NCBI GenBank assembly: GCA_017434845.1
Contig: JAFSGD010000062.1
Span: 1 to 64,000 of the forward strand
Origin: Clostridia bacterium
GTDB taxonomy: Bacteria; Bacillota; Clostridia; Oscillospirales; CAG-382
Direction: 5' to 3'
DNA length: 64,000 nucleotides
Of this stretch, positions 15,312-24,879 are shown in pieces. The translations under genes and the position numbers were made by a program. The notes under the pieces were generated by a model. The model was not told where the DNA came from. It did not search any database and saw nothing but the letters and a program-made list of their open reading frames with translations. Positions within the stretch are counted from its first letter, which is position 1. Each line of letters opens with the position of its first letter.

Positions 15312-18300
15312 TCAATCTTCTTCCTTTGTTCCGTCCTCGGAACCCCACCATTCCTTATAATAGCTATCACCCGACAGCCAGAACAGTGTTCTCACGCTTG
15401 TATAGTCGAAATCAACTTGGTTGGTTTGGGTTGCGCTAAGCTCGATTTCTTTGGTTTGAGGATCATAGCGCCAGCTCCAGCCGTTTGTTTCTTCGATAAC
15501 GTAAGCTCCGAAGGGAACGTGCGTTATCGTTACCGAATCGTTGCCGGTTAGAACCACCTGCAAATATACGGTTTCGCCGGTTACGGTTTCGCCGCTGTTT
15601 TTGACCACGAAGATAAAGCTTTGATTTTGGTCTGCGCAATCGCTTGTGATTATAAGGTCGGTGTAGCCGTAATTGAATTTTGCGTAATAATTAGCGGTGC
15701 TCCAAATACCGTTTGCGCCCTTGGCGGGAACAAAGCTAAGCTCATCGCTAACCTTTTGCGTGCAGTTCGCATCCGAGAACCAACCCTCGAAGATGAATCC
15801 TGCGCCAACAGTTGCCGTCGAGCCTTCTGCAACGCCGGTTGCGGCAAGAAGCTCTTCCAACTCTTTGGAAATGCTGCCGAAATCGACTGCGCCCTGGGGG
15901 CTGATAACAATATAGCTGATGGTTACGCGGTATTCTGTCCACTGTGCAACGAGGTTTACGTTACCGTATTTGCTCGTTTGCTCGCCTTTATAGTAATCGG
16001 CGGAATTCCAGTTACCGACGCTTTCCCGAGGCATCCAGCCGTCAAAGGTATAGCCGGGTCTTGTCGGAGTGGGAAGATTAAAGGTCTGCTCGATGGTATA
16101 GGCAGTTGCATCAAAATCATCTGCACTGCCGTTGGAATCGAGGGTTAATGTATATTCAACAGCAACCCAATTCGCCGTGTATTCCAAATTGCCGGTCGTA
16201 CTGCTGGCGACAGTTGCCGTCAGTGTAGGTGTGGTTATGCCGTTTCCGGTCCAACCGCTGAAAACATAACCTGTCTTAACGGGATGAGGCAGCGTATACG
16301 GCAATTCATTTTGCGTGAACACGATCTTGGGAGTAACTCCGTTGGGGAATATACCGCCATTCATATGATAGGTGATCGTGTTATCCGAATCGGTCCAATT
16401 TGCAGTCAGCTTTATGTCGCCGTATCTGAACTGCTTGTTAAACGCCTGACGCGGTTCTGCATTTGTTTCCCAGTTACCGTCATCGCCGACCAGCGTGAGT
16501 GTCCAACCGGTGAACACATAACCGCCTCGTTTCGGCGGAGTCAGCGAAAGAACCGATTCATCTATGCTGACATCATAGGTTTGAGGATTGTTGCCTTCAT
16601 CTGTGATCGGATTATTCACTGTTCCGCCCAGATCATAGGTGATTTTATAGGTCTTATCGACCCATTTCGGATAGAAGTTTGCGTGGTTAAGCATATCATC
16701 GGTCGTGCCGACGAAGTGCTCTTCCATAAACATTGCGGAATCGCTATATTCCATCCAAGCCAGCAATATTTTTTCGCCGTCGGGAACAAGCTCGGAATGG
16801 AGGCCTTCGCCGGGGAAAACGATTTTTCCGTCGTTTATGATCAAAACGATCAACGGCACATCAAGGATTTCGCCGTCATCTATAGTAGGATCGGTTTCCT
16901 TATAAAACCTTGCACGGTATTGACCGTTTCTGTTATCGATAAACGTGCCGCCCGCGCTGTAATCGACTTTATCGAGGTTACCGCCGTTAACGATAAACGT
17001 ACCGTCGCTCATATAGAAGCTGCTGGATTTGCGGTTTGCATCGGCAAGGTTTCGCTGAAGGTCGCCGCAAAACATCTCTGTTGTACCGCCGGTAACGTAG
17101 AACGCACCGCCGTTGGTTGTTGCCGTGTTATCGGTGATGACAGGGCAAGTGTGGCCTTCGGGTATTACAATGCCGTTGCACTCGCGAATACCGATAACGC
17201 CGTCGCCGTTATGGATCGCGAATGCACCGCCGTTGGTTGCGTGGTTAGATGTGATCGTACCGCTTTCGATGGTTGCGTTACCGCCATCGACGTAAATTGC
17301 GCCGCCATCGGCAGTTGCGGTGTTGGACGAAAACGTGCCGGCGCTCATATTGAACATACCGCCGTTAACGAAAACCGCGCCGCCGTTTGTTGTTGCGGTA
17401 TTGAAGTTAAATGCACCGTCTGTCATTTCGACGGTACCGTCGGAAACGTAAAGTGCGCCGCCGTTTTGGGCTTGGTTGTTTTCAACCGTTCCTGCGATTA
17501 TGTGAACGTCGCAGTTTGTGGCATAAAGTGCACCGCCGTTTACGGTTGCACTGTTGCCGCTGATAACGTTGCCCTCGCCGAGCTCAACGTGAGAAACGTA
17601 TTTTGCAAGCTCGGCTTCTTTTGCGGCAGCATCGAGATTTGTTATATACGTATATGCTTCTATCTCGGTTTTTGAAATACCAACGTATGCCGCACCGCCG
17701 TTTTCAGCTTGGTTGCCCGTAATGGTGCTGTTAGTTACGGTCATTTCGCCAAGCGCCTGATATATTGCACCGCCCATGCCGCCTGCTCCGGTTACAATAT
17801 TGTCGGAGATGATCGCATTGTTTACGGTTACTTTTATATTAGGTGCGCCGATAGGGCTTACTTTGTTGCTGGGTTCTAAGTTGACCAAGCCCATGCAGAT
17901 GCCCGCGCCGTAATCCAACGCGGTGTTGTTGCTGATAGTGCCGCCGTTAATATGAACTTCGCACTCAGCATCGTCGGCAAGATAGTTGGCACGTATCATA
18001 ATACCGCCGCCGTATGCACCGGAGGTGTTATTGCTGATAGAGCCGCCGTTCATAACAAACTTTGAAGGAAGAGGCGCCGCATAGCGGTCGTCCCAAACGA
18101 TTGCAACGCCGCCGCCGCCATCAGAGTTAGCGCCGGCTATCGTGCCTTTGCATTCGTTATATTCGATTCTGCCGCTGTTCATGGTGAATTCGGCGCCCGC
18201 GATACGTATGCCCGCACCGCCGGAATTGTCATAATTATAGATTATCGCCGCATCGCCGCTCATTGTGCCGACAGAATAGTTTTGAATACGAACGCCGCCA

Positions 18301-20012
18301 CCCTGAGAGCCGGTGTTGTTTCTTATGGTACCGCCGGTCATGTTAAACGTACTGCCGCCGTCTGCAGCTGTCATACTCGTGCCGTTCACATAAACCGCAC
18401 CGCCGGAGGTTGCCGTGCCGCCGTTGTTATAAATAACGCCGCCGGACATATTCATTGTGCTTTTGCCCATAATGGTCACAGCATGAGCTTTTTTATCGTT
18501 CGTTGCATTCGGATTGCTTCGGAAGCCGAAAACGTATCCGCCCTGCATGTCAAAGGTGCCGCCTTCTTTTACAATAACCGCGCCTGCGTTTATTATGTCG
18601 CTTGATGTAGACGTCATACCGGGTGCATTGTCAAGAGTTGATATTGCATTCGGATGCACGCTGTCTTCTTGACCGTAAACCCAACCGTATTTTATAGTAA
18701 AGGTTCCCGGAGTAAAATATAATCCTGCAGGCACGTTGCCGTTTGCATCGGAAACAACGGTAAGGGAATTATAAGTAGTTACTCCGTCCGTCTCTTGAGA
18801 ATCAATCTTAAGTATATCGCCCGTTTTCAGAGCGCGCGCCGCAGCCTCACTCTTCCAGTTAGGGTATGTAGCCTCATCCCACGAATTAGTGCGGTCGGGA
18901 TCGTTGCCATCCGAGTGGACGAGCAAAACGATCGTGTTTTCGTTCCACGTTATCTGTGCGTCGCCTGCCTGCGGAGTTTTTGGATTTTCAAAACAATTAA
19001 CAACGCGATATTCGTTGGCTTTTCCGGTCGGTTCGAGCACAACGTTTACTGACCAACTGGGGTTGGCATTCAAATAGACAGCTTGACTTGTTACGACTAT
19101 CATGTCCTCGCTGGTGACATGGTTGGCAGTACCGCTGTCTCTGATCTCAAACGTATATCCATAGGCATTAGCAAGGCTGTATTTGCCGGTCGAATCAATA
19201 GTAACTCCGGCTGTTCGAGGGAATCCGTCTGCATCCAAGGGCACGACCGGAGAAGTTCCAACCGCAACGGCATAAGTCTCTTTTGACGTATCTGCCGATG
19301 TAGGTGCATAGTGAATCTTGCCGCCCTCAAGAACAAGCTCGCCGCTTCCCACAGTTATAAGACGGTTTTTGTTTCCGGTTGCGGAAAGCAGAACACCTTC
19401 GCCGATTCTTACCATTCGTCCCTGCAGGTTTACGCCAACGGTTGCAACGTAATCACCAAAATTGATTGTATGCGTTTCATCGCGGTTCAAAGAAACGATC
19501 GTTGCGGTTGCCCTGTCAAAGGGAATGTCTTGGGTTACCGTAACATCACCGGAAAGCACGATAAGACCGTGTCCGGAGTTATCGTGCAAAATTTCAACAC
19601 ATCGTTCGAAACTCGCACCCCACGTTATACTGTTGTTTCCGTAAACCACATGAACGTTGCTGCCGCACGTACAATTCTGGATTCTTTCTTTAATCGTCAA
19701 CGTATTTCCGGCTGAATCTGTATATACTGCATTGTTAATGCGAACATAAATCTCATCCATATCGTGCATAAACCACGGGCAAGTCCGAGTAGTTGCATCA
19801 TGACATCCATACGTCGTATAATATTCGCCGCAAATACAGCCGGGATAGGGATCTGACGCAGGTATAGACTCGGCTTGTTTGCTGAAAATATTGAGAAAAC
19901 CGCGCAAAGCAGATTCCGCGTTGTTTCCGTCTATTGCAAAAGAGTTAAGAGTGCAGAAGCACAGCATAACGAAGCAGAGGAACAGCGCCGTTACACGTTT
20001 AAACGTTTTCAT
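15312..20012 (-). CDS. Giant beta-helix / InlB-repeat adhesin
   Basis: A 1566-residue secreted protein. It has a signal peptide (MKTFKRVTALFLCFVMLCF...), a Cys-rich N-terminal part (about 40-110), then a long right-handed beta-helix region (about 500-1010) built from repeats such as SGGAVYVNG, NMTGGTIRNN and TATADGGAIYVDGG that resemble polymorphic-membrane-protein motifs. Next come three InlB B-type repeats (GGYVFTGW, TGYVFSGW, PGYTFDGW) and a final prealbumin-like domain ending in an acidic tail without LPXTG. The start at 20012 has GGAGGGG upstream; ten further in-frame codons upstream are unlikely. It sits between the fifth and sixth TasA-like genes. Such proteins bind host or neighbour surfaces; lack of an anchor suggests attachment through its operon partners. 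Confidence 0.9.
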   Translation of the reverse strand: MKTFKRVTALFLCFVMLCFCTLNSFAIDGNNAESALRGFLNIFSKQAESIPASDPYPGCICGEYYTTYGCHDATTRTCPWFMHDMDEIYVRINNAVYTDSAGNTLTIKERIQNCTCGSNVHVVYGNNSITWGASFERCVEILHDNSGHGLIVLSGDVTVTQDIPFDRATATIVSLNRDETHTINFGDYVATVGVNLQGRMVRIGEGVLLSATGNKNRLITVGSGELVLEGGKIHYAPTSADTSKETYAVAVGTSPVVPLDADGFPRTAGVTIDSTGKYSLANAYGYTFEIRDSGTANHVTSEDMIVVTSQAVYLNANPSWSVNVVLEPTGKANEYRVVNCFENPKTPQAGDAQITWNENTIVLLVHSDGNDPDRTNSWDEATYPNWKSEAAARALKTGDILKIDSQETDGVTTYNSLTVVSDANGNVPAGLYFTPGTFTIKYGWVYGQEDSVHPNAISTLDNAPGMTSTSSDIINAGAVIVKEGGTFDMQGGYVFGFRSNPNATNDKKAHAVTIMGKSTMNMSGGVIYNNGGTATSGGAVYVNGTSMTAADGGSTFNMTGGTIRNNTGSQGGGVRIQNYSVGTMSGDAAIIYNYDNSGGAGIRIAGAEFTMNSGRIEYNECKGTIAGANSDGGGGVAIVWDDRYAAPLPSKFVMNGGSISNNTSGAYGGGIMIRANYLADDAECEVHINGGTISNNTALDYGAGICMGLVNLEPSNKVSPIGAPNIKVTVNNAIISDNIVTGAGGMGGAIYQALGEMTVTNSTITGNQAENGGAAYVGISKTEIEAYTYITNLDAAAKEAELAKYVSHVELGEGNVISGNSATVNGGALYATNCDVHIIAGTVENNQAQNGGALYVSDGTVEMTDGAFNFNTATTNGGAVFVNGGMFNMSAGTFSSNTATADGGAIYVDGGNATIESGTITSNHATNGGAFAIHNGDGVIGIRECNGIVIPEGHTCPVITDNTATTNGGAFYVTGGTTEMFCGDLQRNLADANRKSSSFYMSDGTFIVNGGNLDKVDYSAGGTFIDNRNGQYRARFYKETDPTIDDGEILDVPLIVLIINDGKIVFPGEGLHSELVPDGEKILLAWMEYSDSAMFMEEHFVGTTDDMLNHANFYPKWVDKTYKITYDLGGTVNNPITDEGNNPQTYDVSIDESVLSLTPPKRGGYVFTGWTLTLVGDDGNWETNAEPRQAFNKQFRYGDIKLTANWTDSDNTITYHMNGGIFPNGVTPKIVFTQNELPYTLPHPVKTGYVFSGWTGNGITTPTLTATVASSTTGNLEYTANWVAVEYTLTLDSNGSADDFDATAYTIEQTFNLPTPTRPGYTFDGWMPRESVGNWNSADYYKGEQTSKYGNVNLVAQWTEYRVTISYIVISPQGAVDFGSISKELEELLAATGVAEGSTATVGAGFIFEGWFSDANCTQKVSDELSFVPAKGANGIWSTANYYAKFNYGYTDLIITSDCADQNQSFIFVVKNSGETVTGETVYLQVVLTGNDSVTITHVPFGAYVIEETNGWSWRYDPQTKEIELSATQTNQVDFDYTSVRTLFWLSGDSYYKEWWGSEDGTKEED

Positions 20013-20026
20013 AGCTTTTCCCCTCC

Positions 20027-20611
20027 TTATTCGTTGGGCCAACCGACAGCATCCAAAACATAAATGCCGTTGTTGGCAGTTTGCACGCCCTGAGCCTTAA
20101 CAATGATCTCAACGGTGCAATCACGATATTCGTTTGTCATATTTGGGCCATCAAAGTCGACTTTTGTGAAAAGTGATTCGGTCGTTGTGTTGGTGCTTAC
20201 AGCGGCAGTATGGTACCACCAAGAATCATCGCCGTTTTTGCGCACCCAATGGTCTCCGTTTACGTCAACGGAGATAAGCGTTGAAAGCTCTTCCTGCGAA
20301 AGCTCGATAACCGAGCCGTCGGGCTTGGTTATAATTATTTCGAAACGAGCGCGTATATATGCCTTTTCTTCTAAGTTTCTGACGTTAACGATCTTGCTGA
20401 CCGTTGTGTTGGGCATAATTTCGATAGCTTTTTCGGGGAAAGGCGTTAAAACACCGTTAACGTCTTGCCATTCCTCGATCTTGATATCGACTCCGCCTGA
20501 AGAGATGATGTTATGGGTTTCGTCTTCGGCGATAAAGAACGCCAATGTATTGGATGCGAGCACAGCAAGGCATATCGTGATTACCGCGATAGCCAAAATC
20601 TTCTTTTTCAT
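20027..20611 (-). CDS. TasA-like secreted protein 5
   Basis: A 194-residue protein with an MKKKILAIAVITICLAVLA start, a variant SipW-type junction (SNTLAFFIAEDETHNIISSG) and a beta-rich mature domain (VNVRNLEEKAYIRARFEIII). The Gly-Gly-Thr of its paralogues is replaced by Ser-Asn-Thr. The ATG at 20611 has AAGGAG upstream. It is followed directly by the giant adhesin gene, so both are probably made together. Confidence 0.85.
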   Translation of the reverse strand: MKKKILAIAVITICLAVLASNTLAFFIAEDETHNIISSGGVDIKIEEWQDVNGVLTPFPEKAIEIMPNTTVSKIVNVRNLEEKAYIRARFEIIITKPDGSVIELSQEELSTLISVDVNGDHWVRKNGDDSWWYHTAAVSTNTTTESLFTKVDFDGPNMTNEYRDCTVEIIVKAQGVQTANNGIYVLDAVGWPNE

Positions 20612-20652
20612 ACACAGCGCTCCTTTCGTATTTTTGGATTTTACAAATGCCA

Positions 20653-20726
20653 ACCATATGAGAATATCCGAAGCCTAAACTTCGGGTATTCTCATATGGT
20701 TCTGTCTCCGAAAAGGAGACAGAACC
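20653..20726 (-). other. Two overlapping hairpins between TasA-like genes
   Basis: A 21-bp near-perfect stem (20653-20673 with 20680-20700; one G-U pair) runs into a second perfect 12-bp stem (20698-20709 with 20715-20726); the two share three bases. Neither is followed by a T-run, so they do not look like plain terminators. They lie in the operon message between TasA-like genes 4 and 5 and could tune mRNA stability or read-through. Confidence 0.7.
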
Positions 20727-20744
20727 GAAAAATCTAAAGATTAA

Positions 20745-21584
20745 TTATGCCCAAGGATTGTTGTCAGCGGTAATTTCGCCGAAAGCAGCATCGAGAGCGT
20801 AGTCAGCCACATAGGTGTAGCCCATATCGTTCTTTGCGAAAGCTTCTGCGAAGCCGTCGGTCTGAACTGCCTGAGAAACGGCGAGGATCTTGAAGCCATC
20901 AACGAATTCAGCAGGGATGTCTTCGAAGTCAACGTCGTTCATCATAAGAACCTGCATCAAAGAGGGACCGGTGGACTTTTCGGGTTCGAGAACGCCGTCG
21001 CCGCGGATGTAGGTGTAAACCTGAATTACGTATTCGATGCCGTCGACAACGATAACGGGAGAGTCGTCGATAGAGGTAAGATCCCAGGTCTTTCCGGATA
21101 TACCGTTGACACAGATAAGATCATCCATAGCCTTGGGATATGCAATGATGGTACGAACGTAGCAATCGTTTGCACCGGTGTTGGTAACGGAAACGTACTT
21201 GTCAACAACGTTAGGTTCGGTCCAAGCGCCCGCCCAACGTTCAGCAGCAGCAACGCCGCCGTCTTCAACGTCGAGGTTGTCATAGTAGGAACCGATCATA
21301 AACTTTTCACCGGTGCCGGAATCGGGGTTAGCGTTGGGGTAGTTGCCGGAGCCGAAGTGGATAACGGGCATCAATTTGAGAGCTTCTTCTGCAGTGTCTG
21401 CATCGAGCTCAACGAAATCGCCTGCATCGTCGAATTCGTGCTCATACTGTTCGATATCAACGTTGCCGTAGGTGAATACGTTAACGTCTTCATCGGAATC
21501 CTGGAAATACGCCATAGTTCCGCCGATAACTGCGATTGCAGCCAAAGCGAGAATAAGGCAAAGTGCGATAATCTTCTTTTTCAT
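20745..21584 (-). CDS. TasA-like secreted protein 4
   Basis: A 279-residue protein with signal MKKKIIALCLILALAAIAVIGGTMAYFQDSDEDVN, the clear TasA/camelysin pattern, and a mature domain with repeated VTNTGANDCYVRTIIAYP-type beta segments. The N-terminus is nearly the same as that of TasA-like protein 3, so these two are recent paralogues, while the rest has diverged. AAAGGA lies upstream of the ATG. A SipW substrate and probable fibre subunit. Confidence 0.9.
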   Translation of the reverse strand: MKKKIIALCLILALAAIAVIGGTMAYFQDSDEDVNVFTYGNVDIEQYEHEFDDAGDFVELDADTAEEALKLMPVIHFGSGNYPNANPDSGTGEKFMIGSYYDNLDVEDGGVAAAERWAGAWTEPNVVDKYVSVTNTGANDCYVRTIIAYPKAMDDLICVNGISGKTWDLTSIDDSPVIVVDGIEYVIQVYTYIRGDGVLEPEKSTGPSLMQVLMMNDVDFEDIPAEFVDGFKILAVSQAVQTDGFAEAFAKNDMGYTYVADYALDAAFGEITADNNPWA

Positions 21585-21689
21585 TGTTTGGGTTCCTTTC
21601 GTTTATTTTTTTTTGTTTTTTTTGGTTTTTTTTGGTTTGCAAACGGTGTCTCTTCAGTCCGGTTCGGAATAACACCGAACATTCAAAAA

Positions 21690-22520
21690 TTATTCAGCGT
21701 CGTATGCCGCGAAAGCTTCGAGAGCGTTAAGGAAGCCGTCTGCCTGAATAACTTCAGCCTCAACCACGATGTCGAACTGACGTGCTTGACCTGCGATTGC
21801 TTCCGCGATCTCGTTGGTTACGGAAGGAACCATGGTGATCTTGGAAATAGGGCTGTAGAGAGTCATTTCGCCGGGAGTAAGGCGCTCAGCATAGATGAAA
21901 TCAGCATAGTAGTATTCGGTGCCGTCGATTACCTTTTTGTTTGCTTCGCCGACCTGAGCCACGAAGTTAGCAGCCTTGGAGTTAACGGAGGTAATAACGG
22001 GTTCGGTTTTGTCATCATTGTTAAGGGTGGTTGCGTCTGCGGTTGCAACTTCATCTGCAGCGTCGATGAACTGAGTGTCAACGTAGTATATGTCGAGATA
22101 CTGAGCAACGTCGGCAGGGATCAGATAGCGAACGCGAACGAAGCAATCGTTCACAGAGCCGGTGTTCTTAACATAGGCGTTCTTCGCAACGGTGCAAGCT
22201 TCATACATTGCCTGATTGCTGTGGCCCGAGAGATTGAAGGGCATCAGGGTTGCGTCTGCAAGATATTCGGACTGATAGGTCTCGAAATCAGCGATGATAG
22301 CATCATCGGTAAGGGGTTCGGGCTGACCGGTGATCTTGAGATAGCTGTCGCCGGTTGCGCCGCGGTGGTATTTGGACTCAAAAAGTTCTGCGCTTACGTT
22401 ACCGATGGTGATAACGTTGGTTTCGGATGCACTGTCGGTGAAATAAGCCATTGTTCCGCCGATAACAGCGATCAACGCCAGAACGAGAACAAGAGATAAC
22501 GCGATTATCTTCTTTTTCAT
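21690..22520 (-). CDS. TasA-like secreted protein 3
   Basis: A 276-residue paralogue of the preceding protein: MKKKIIALSLVLVLALIAVIGGTMAYFTDSASETNVITIGN signal and a mature part with VKNTGSVNDCFVRVRYLIP. Segment order matches protein 4, but the middle region differs. AAAGG precedes the ATG. The 105-bp gap to the next gene is T-rich in the plus strand (A-rich message). Confidence 0.9.
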   Translation of the reverse strand: MKKKIIALSLVLVLALIAVIGGTMAYFTDSASETNVITIGNVSAELFESKYHRGATGDSYLKITGQPEPLTDDAIIADFETYQSEYLADATLMPFNLSGHSNQAMYEACTVAKNAYVKNTGSVNDCFVRVRYLIPADVAQYLDIYYVDTQFIDAADEVATADATTLNNDDKTEPVITSVNSKAANFVAQVGEANKKVIDGTEYYYADFIYAERLTPGEMTLYSPISKITMVPSVTNEIAEAIAGQARQFDIVVEAEVIQADGFLNALEAFAAYDAE

Positions 22521-22578
22521 TGTTTAGACCCTTTCGTTTTTTGATTTGTTTTTTGATATGTTTTTTGGTTAAATGTTA

Positions 22579-23169
22579 TTAGTCGTTGTTGAGAACTCTT
22601 ACTTCGGCCCATGCATCAGCAACTTCACCTACAGACTGCTGAATAGCGTAAGCGGTGAATTCGATGTAAACCTCTCCGGCACCCTCCATGGTAGCCGAAT
22701 CAACGTCTTTAACGGTAACCTCGTTGTCTACCAAAACGTAGAACTCTTGATCGTCTGCGCTGGCGGCAACAGTACGGTAATAAACGCCGTCTTCGCCATC
22801 CAATGCAGTCCAATCGTCTGCTACAGCGTAGCTGATAAATGTATCGAAATTGGTGGTCTTTTCAATTTCAACAAACAAGTAACAAGCTTCAGAATCGCCT
22901 TCTACTGTAACCTTGGGGTCTTTAACGAGTACTTCGCCGGGAACCATTTTATAATTCTTTTCAAGGGTTCCTTCGCCGTTAGCGACAGCATCGGTTTCTT
23001 CCAACTTAATAGAAATGTTACTGGTCGAAAAAGTGTTTTTAACAGGTGCAGTGGTATCGGTCAACCATGCGATAGTGCCGCCGATTGCACAACCGATTGC
23101 AAGAATGAACGCCAAAACCAAAACCGCGATCTTGGTGCCGCGTCTTCTGTTTTCTTTTTGGTTAGTCAT
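22579..23169 (-). CDS. TasA-like secreted protein 2
   Basis: A 196-residue protein. I chose the ATG at 23169 (MTNQKENRRRGTKIAVLVLA) because AAAGGGAA lies just upstream and it gives a proper basic signal start; the frame is open for 29 more codons. The junction GCAIGGTIAWLTDTTAPVKNTF is the SipW type. The mature domain is short and acidic with KMVPGEVLVKDPKVTVEGDSEACYLFVEIE, a pattern shared with TasA-like protein 1. Confidence 0.87.
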   Translation of the reverse strand: MTNQKENRRRGTKIAVLVLAFILAIGCAIGGTIAWLTDTTAPVKNTFSTSNISIKLEETDAVANGEGTLEKNYKMVPGEVLVKDPKVTVEGDSEACYLFVEIEKTTNFDTFISYAVADDWTALDGEDGVYYRTVAASADDQEFYVLVDNEVTVKDVDSATMEGAGEVYIEFTAYAIQQSVGEVADAWAEVRVLNND

Positions 23170-23272
23170 TTTGTATTTCCCTTTCTGATTATTATTTCTG
23201 TATCCATAAACCATTTTAAATCTTCCAACTACGGTGTTTCCGTTTGTTGAAAGCATAGAGAGAGATCAGAGA

Positions 23273-23899
23273 TTATGCAACGATTTCTCCGGTTCCGACA
23301 GCAGCATCCCATGCAGCTTTTGCGCTCGCAAAACCATCTTGCTGAATAGCATAGGCGGTAACAACAACATCATTGGTAGAAGCAGCAATGGTGTCCCAGC
23401 CGGAAACCTTATTAGCGGTAGCATCGACCTGGAATTCTGCAAATACAGGAAGATCCTGAACTGCATCGGACTTATCAACAGCCTTCCAGTAAACGTTAGC
23501 AACGCCGTCAAGAGCAGTCCAACCGTTTGCAGCAATTTGACCGGCGATAGAAGTATAGCCTTGTGCATCGGATTCATAAGCTTCTATACCGTTTATAACC
23601 TTAACGTAAACATAACAAGCTTCGCTGTCAGCAATTACGTGAACGATAGGGTCTTTCGTGTAGGTACGGCCGGGAATCAAAAGATACTCTTGACCCGTTG
23701 TAATACGCTGTGCGTTTTCGACTTCCACACCGTATTCATCTACATCGATTTCATCAAGCGTGATTTCAACATCGCCGACGGTGAAGGTGTTGGTAACGGC
23801 TTTTTCATCGGTCAAATACGCCATTGTGCCGAACACGGAAACGGAAAGAAGCAGAATAGCACAGATTGCAAGGATTAACGCTTTGCTTTTTGTTTTCAT
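23273..23899 (-). CDS. TasA-like secreted protein 1
   Basis: A 208-residue protein with signal MKTKSKALILAICAILLLSVSVFGTMAYLTDEKAVTNTF, the SipW-type junction, and a mature domain with LLIPGRTYTKDPIVHVIADSEACYVYVKV, closely like TasA-like protein 2. A strong GGAGG precedes the ATG. It is the first structural gene after sipW, so is probably made in the largest amount. Confidence 0.9.
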   Translation of the reverse strand: MKTKSKALILAICAILLLSVSVFGTMAYLTDEKAVTNTFTVGDVEITLDEIDVDEYGVEVENAQRITTGQEYLLIPGRTYTKDPIVHVIADSEACYVYVKVINGIEAYESDAQGYTSIAGQIAANGWTALDGVANVYWKAVDKSDAVQDLPVFAEFQVDATANKVSGWDTIAASTNDVVVTAYAIQQDGFASAKAAWDAAVGTGEIVA

Positions 23900-24002
23900 T
23901 TGAAAACCTCCATAATTTTTTTATAGGCAGCCATAGAACAACAATAACCGAATACAAAATGACTCAGCGCCTCAAAAAGAGACGCTTGGGATTCGACTAT
24001 TG

Positions 24003-24638
24003 TTATTCTGCGGCGTTACCTTCATCGGGATTGTCGGAAGGCTTGGATTCATCGGACACTTTGGAATCCTCGGTTTCCTTGGAATCCTCGGATTTCTCGG
24101 AATCCTTTGCGTCTTCCTTTTCTTTCTTCTTATCGGAATCGCCGCCGAACAGGTCGGGCAGGAACACAAGCAGAAGAAGAACCGCAGCCGCAGCGATCGC
24201 AACGTAAGTGCCGGGCGGGTTTTGAATGTAGGTTGATACGTAACCGAGCTTTGGTATCGAGAACACGGGGGTGCCGATTACGTTTTTATAATGAACAAGC
24301 GAGCCGTCGATCGCTTCGTTGGCATCGCCTTTGGTGCGAAAGCGCACAACGGTGGGATCTTCTTCGTCGGGAACGACCTCAACGATGCGGTGGGTTGCAA
24401 CGGTATCGTCGCTGACCATAAAGGTTATAACGTCGCCGCTTTTTAATTCGTGGGCGTCAACTTCCTTAACGTATATCAGCGAGCCGACGTGATAGGCAGG
24501 CTCCATACTTCCGGAAAGGACGGCGTAAACGTGAAAGCCCGCAATGCGCGCGCCGACAAGCAACAACGCCACTATAACAACGACGATAACGATAGCCGCC
24601 GTTATCCAATTCCACACTTTTTTAACCGTTTTGTTCAT
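24003..24638 (-). CDS. sipW: SipW-type signal peptidase I
   Basis: A 211-residue membrane peptidase of the ER/SipW type, which cleaves TasA-like precursors. The N-terminal membrane helix is at about 10-35, the catalytic Ser44 in LSGSMEP and His83 in ATHRIVE (His in place of the Lys of ordinary bacterial signal peptidases), followed by GDANEAID and VIGTPVFSIPKLGY. A second helix (about 150-172) leads to a long cytoplasmic tail rich in Lys, Glu, Asp and Ser. The ATG at 24638 lacks a good ribosome binding site, although the frame is open upstream to 24758. It is the first gene of the operon, after a promoter and a long leader. Confidence 0.9.
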   Translation of the reverse strand: MNKTVKKVWNWITAAIVIVVVIVALLLVGARIAGFHVYAVLSGSMEPAYHVGSLIYVKEVDAHELKSGDVITFMVSDDTVATHRIVEVVPDEEDPTVVRFRTKGDANEAIDGSLVHYKNVIGTPVFSIPKLGYVSTYIQNPPGTYVAIAAAAVLLLLVFLPDLFGGDSDKKKEKEDAKDSEKSEDSKETEDSKVSDESKPSDNPDEGNAAE

Positions 24639-24873
24639 AATGCCAAAAAACCAGCTTTCTTTACTTTTGAAAAACAGACCTTTTCGCGCTTTGCCGAAAT
24701 TGCAAACAGGCAACTGCCGTTTTGAAACCGTCGCCTGCTGATTTTTGAACCAAAGCACAGCATGATTACAATATGCTGTGCTGTTTTAATGCAGTGTTCG
24801 TTTTTTAGCCACAATATTTGGAGCGGCATTAAAAAGAAGCCTTTTGCACGAACGTCTATTTCGCCCTATTTAC
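24639..24873 (-). promoter_or_regulatory. Long untranslated leader of the sipW operon
   Basis: About 235 bases separate the predicted transcript start from the sipW ATG. The leader holds a 10-bp perfect hairpin (24754-24763 with 24773-24782) followed by a short T-rich stretch, and a second possible stem near 24698-24732 (CAGGC... pairing with ...GCCTG). With no clear ribosome binding site at the ATG, this layout suggests attenuation or translational control. No known riboswitch class could be recognised. Confidence 0.5.
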
Positions 24874-24879
24874 ATGGTA

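Noticed and set aside
16284..17675. A 463-codon open frame on the plus strand, opposite the adhesin gene
   Set aside because: It is the reverse image of the repetitive adhesin coding region. It has no ribosome site, and the minus-strand frame is far longer with clear domains.
24639..24873. A cyclic-di-GMP riboswitch in the sipW leader
   Set aside because: Only a short GGCAAAGC match was seen; the conserved three-way junction pattern could not be traced.
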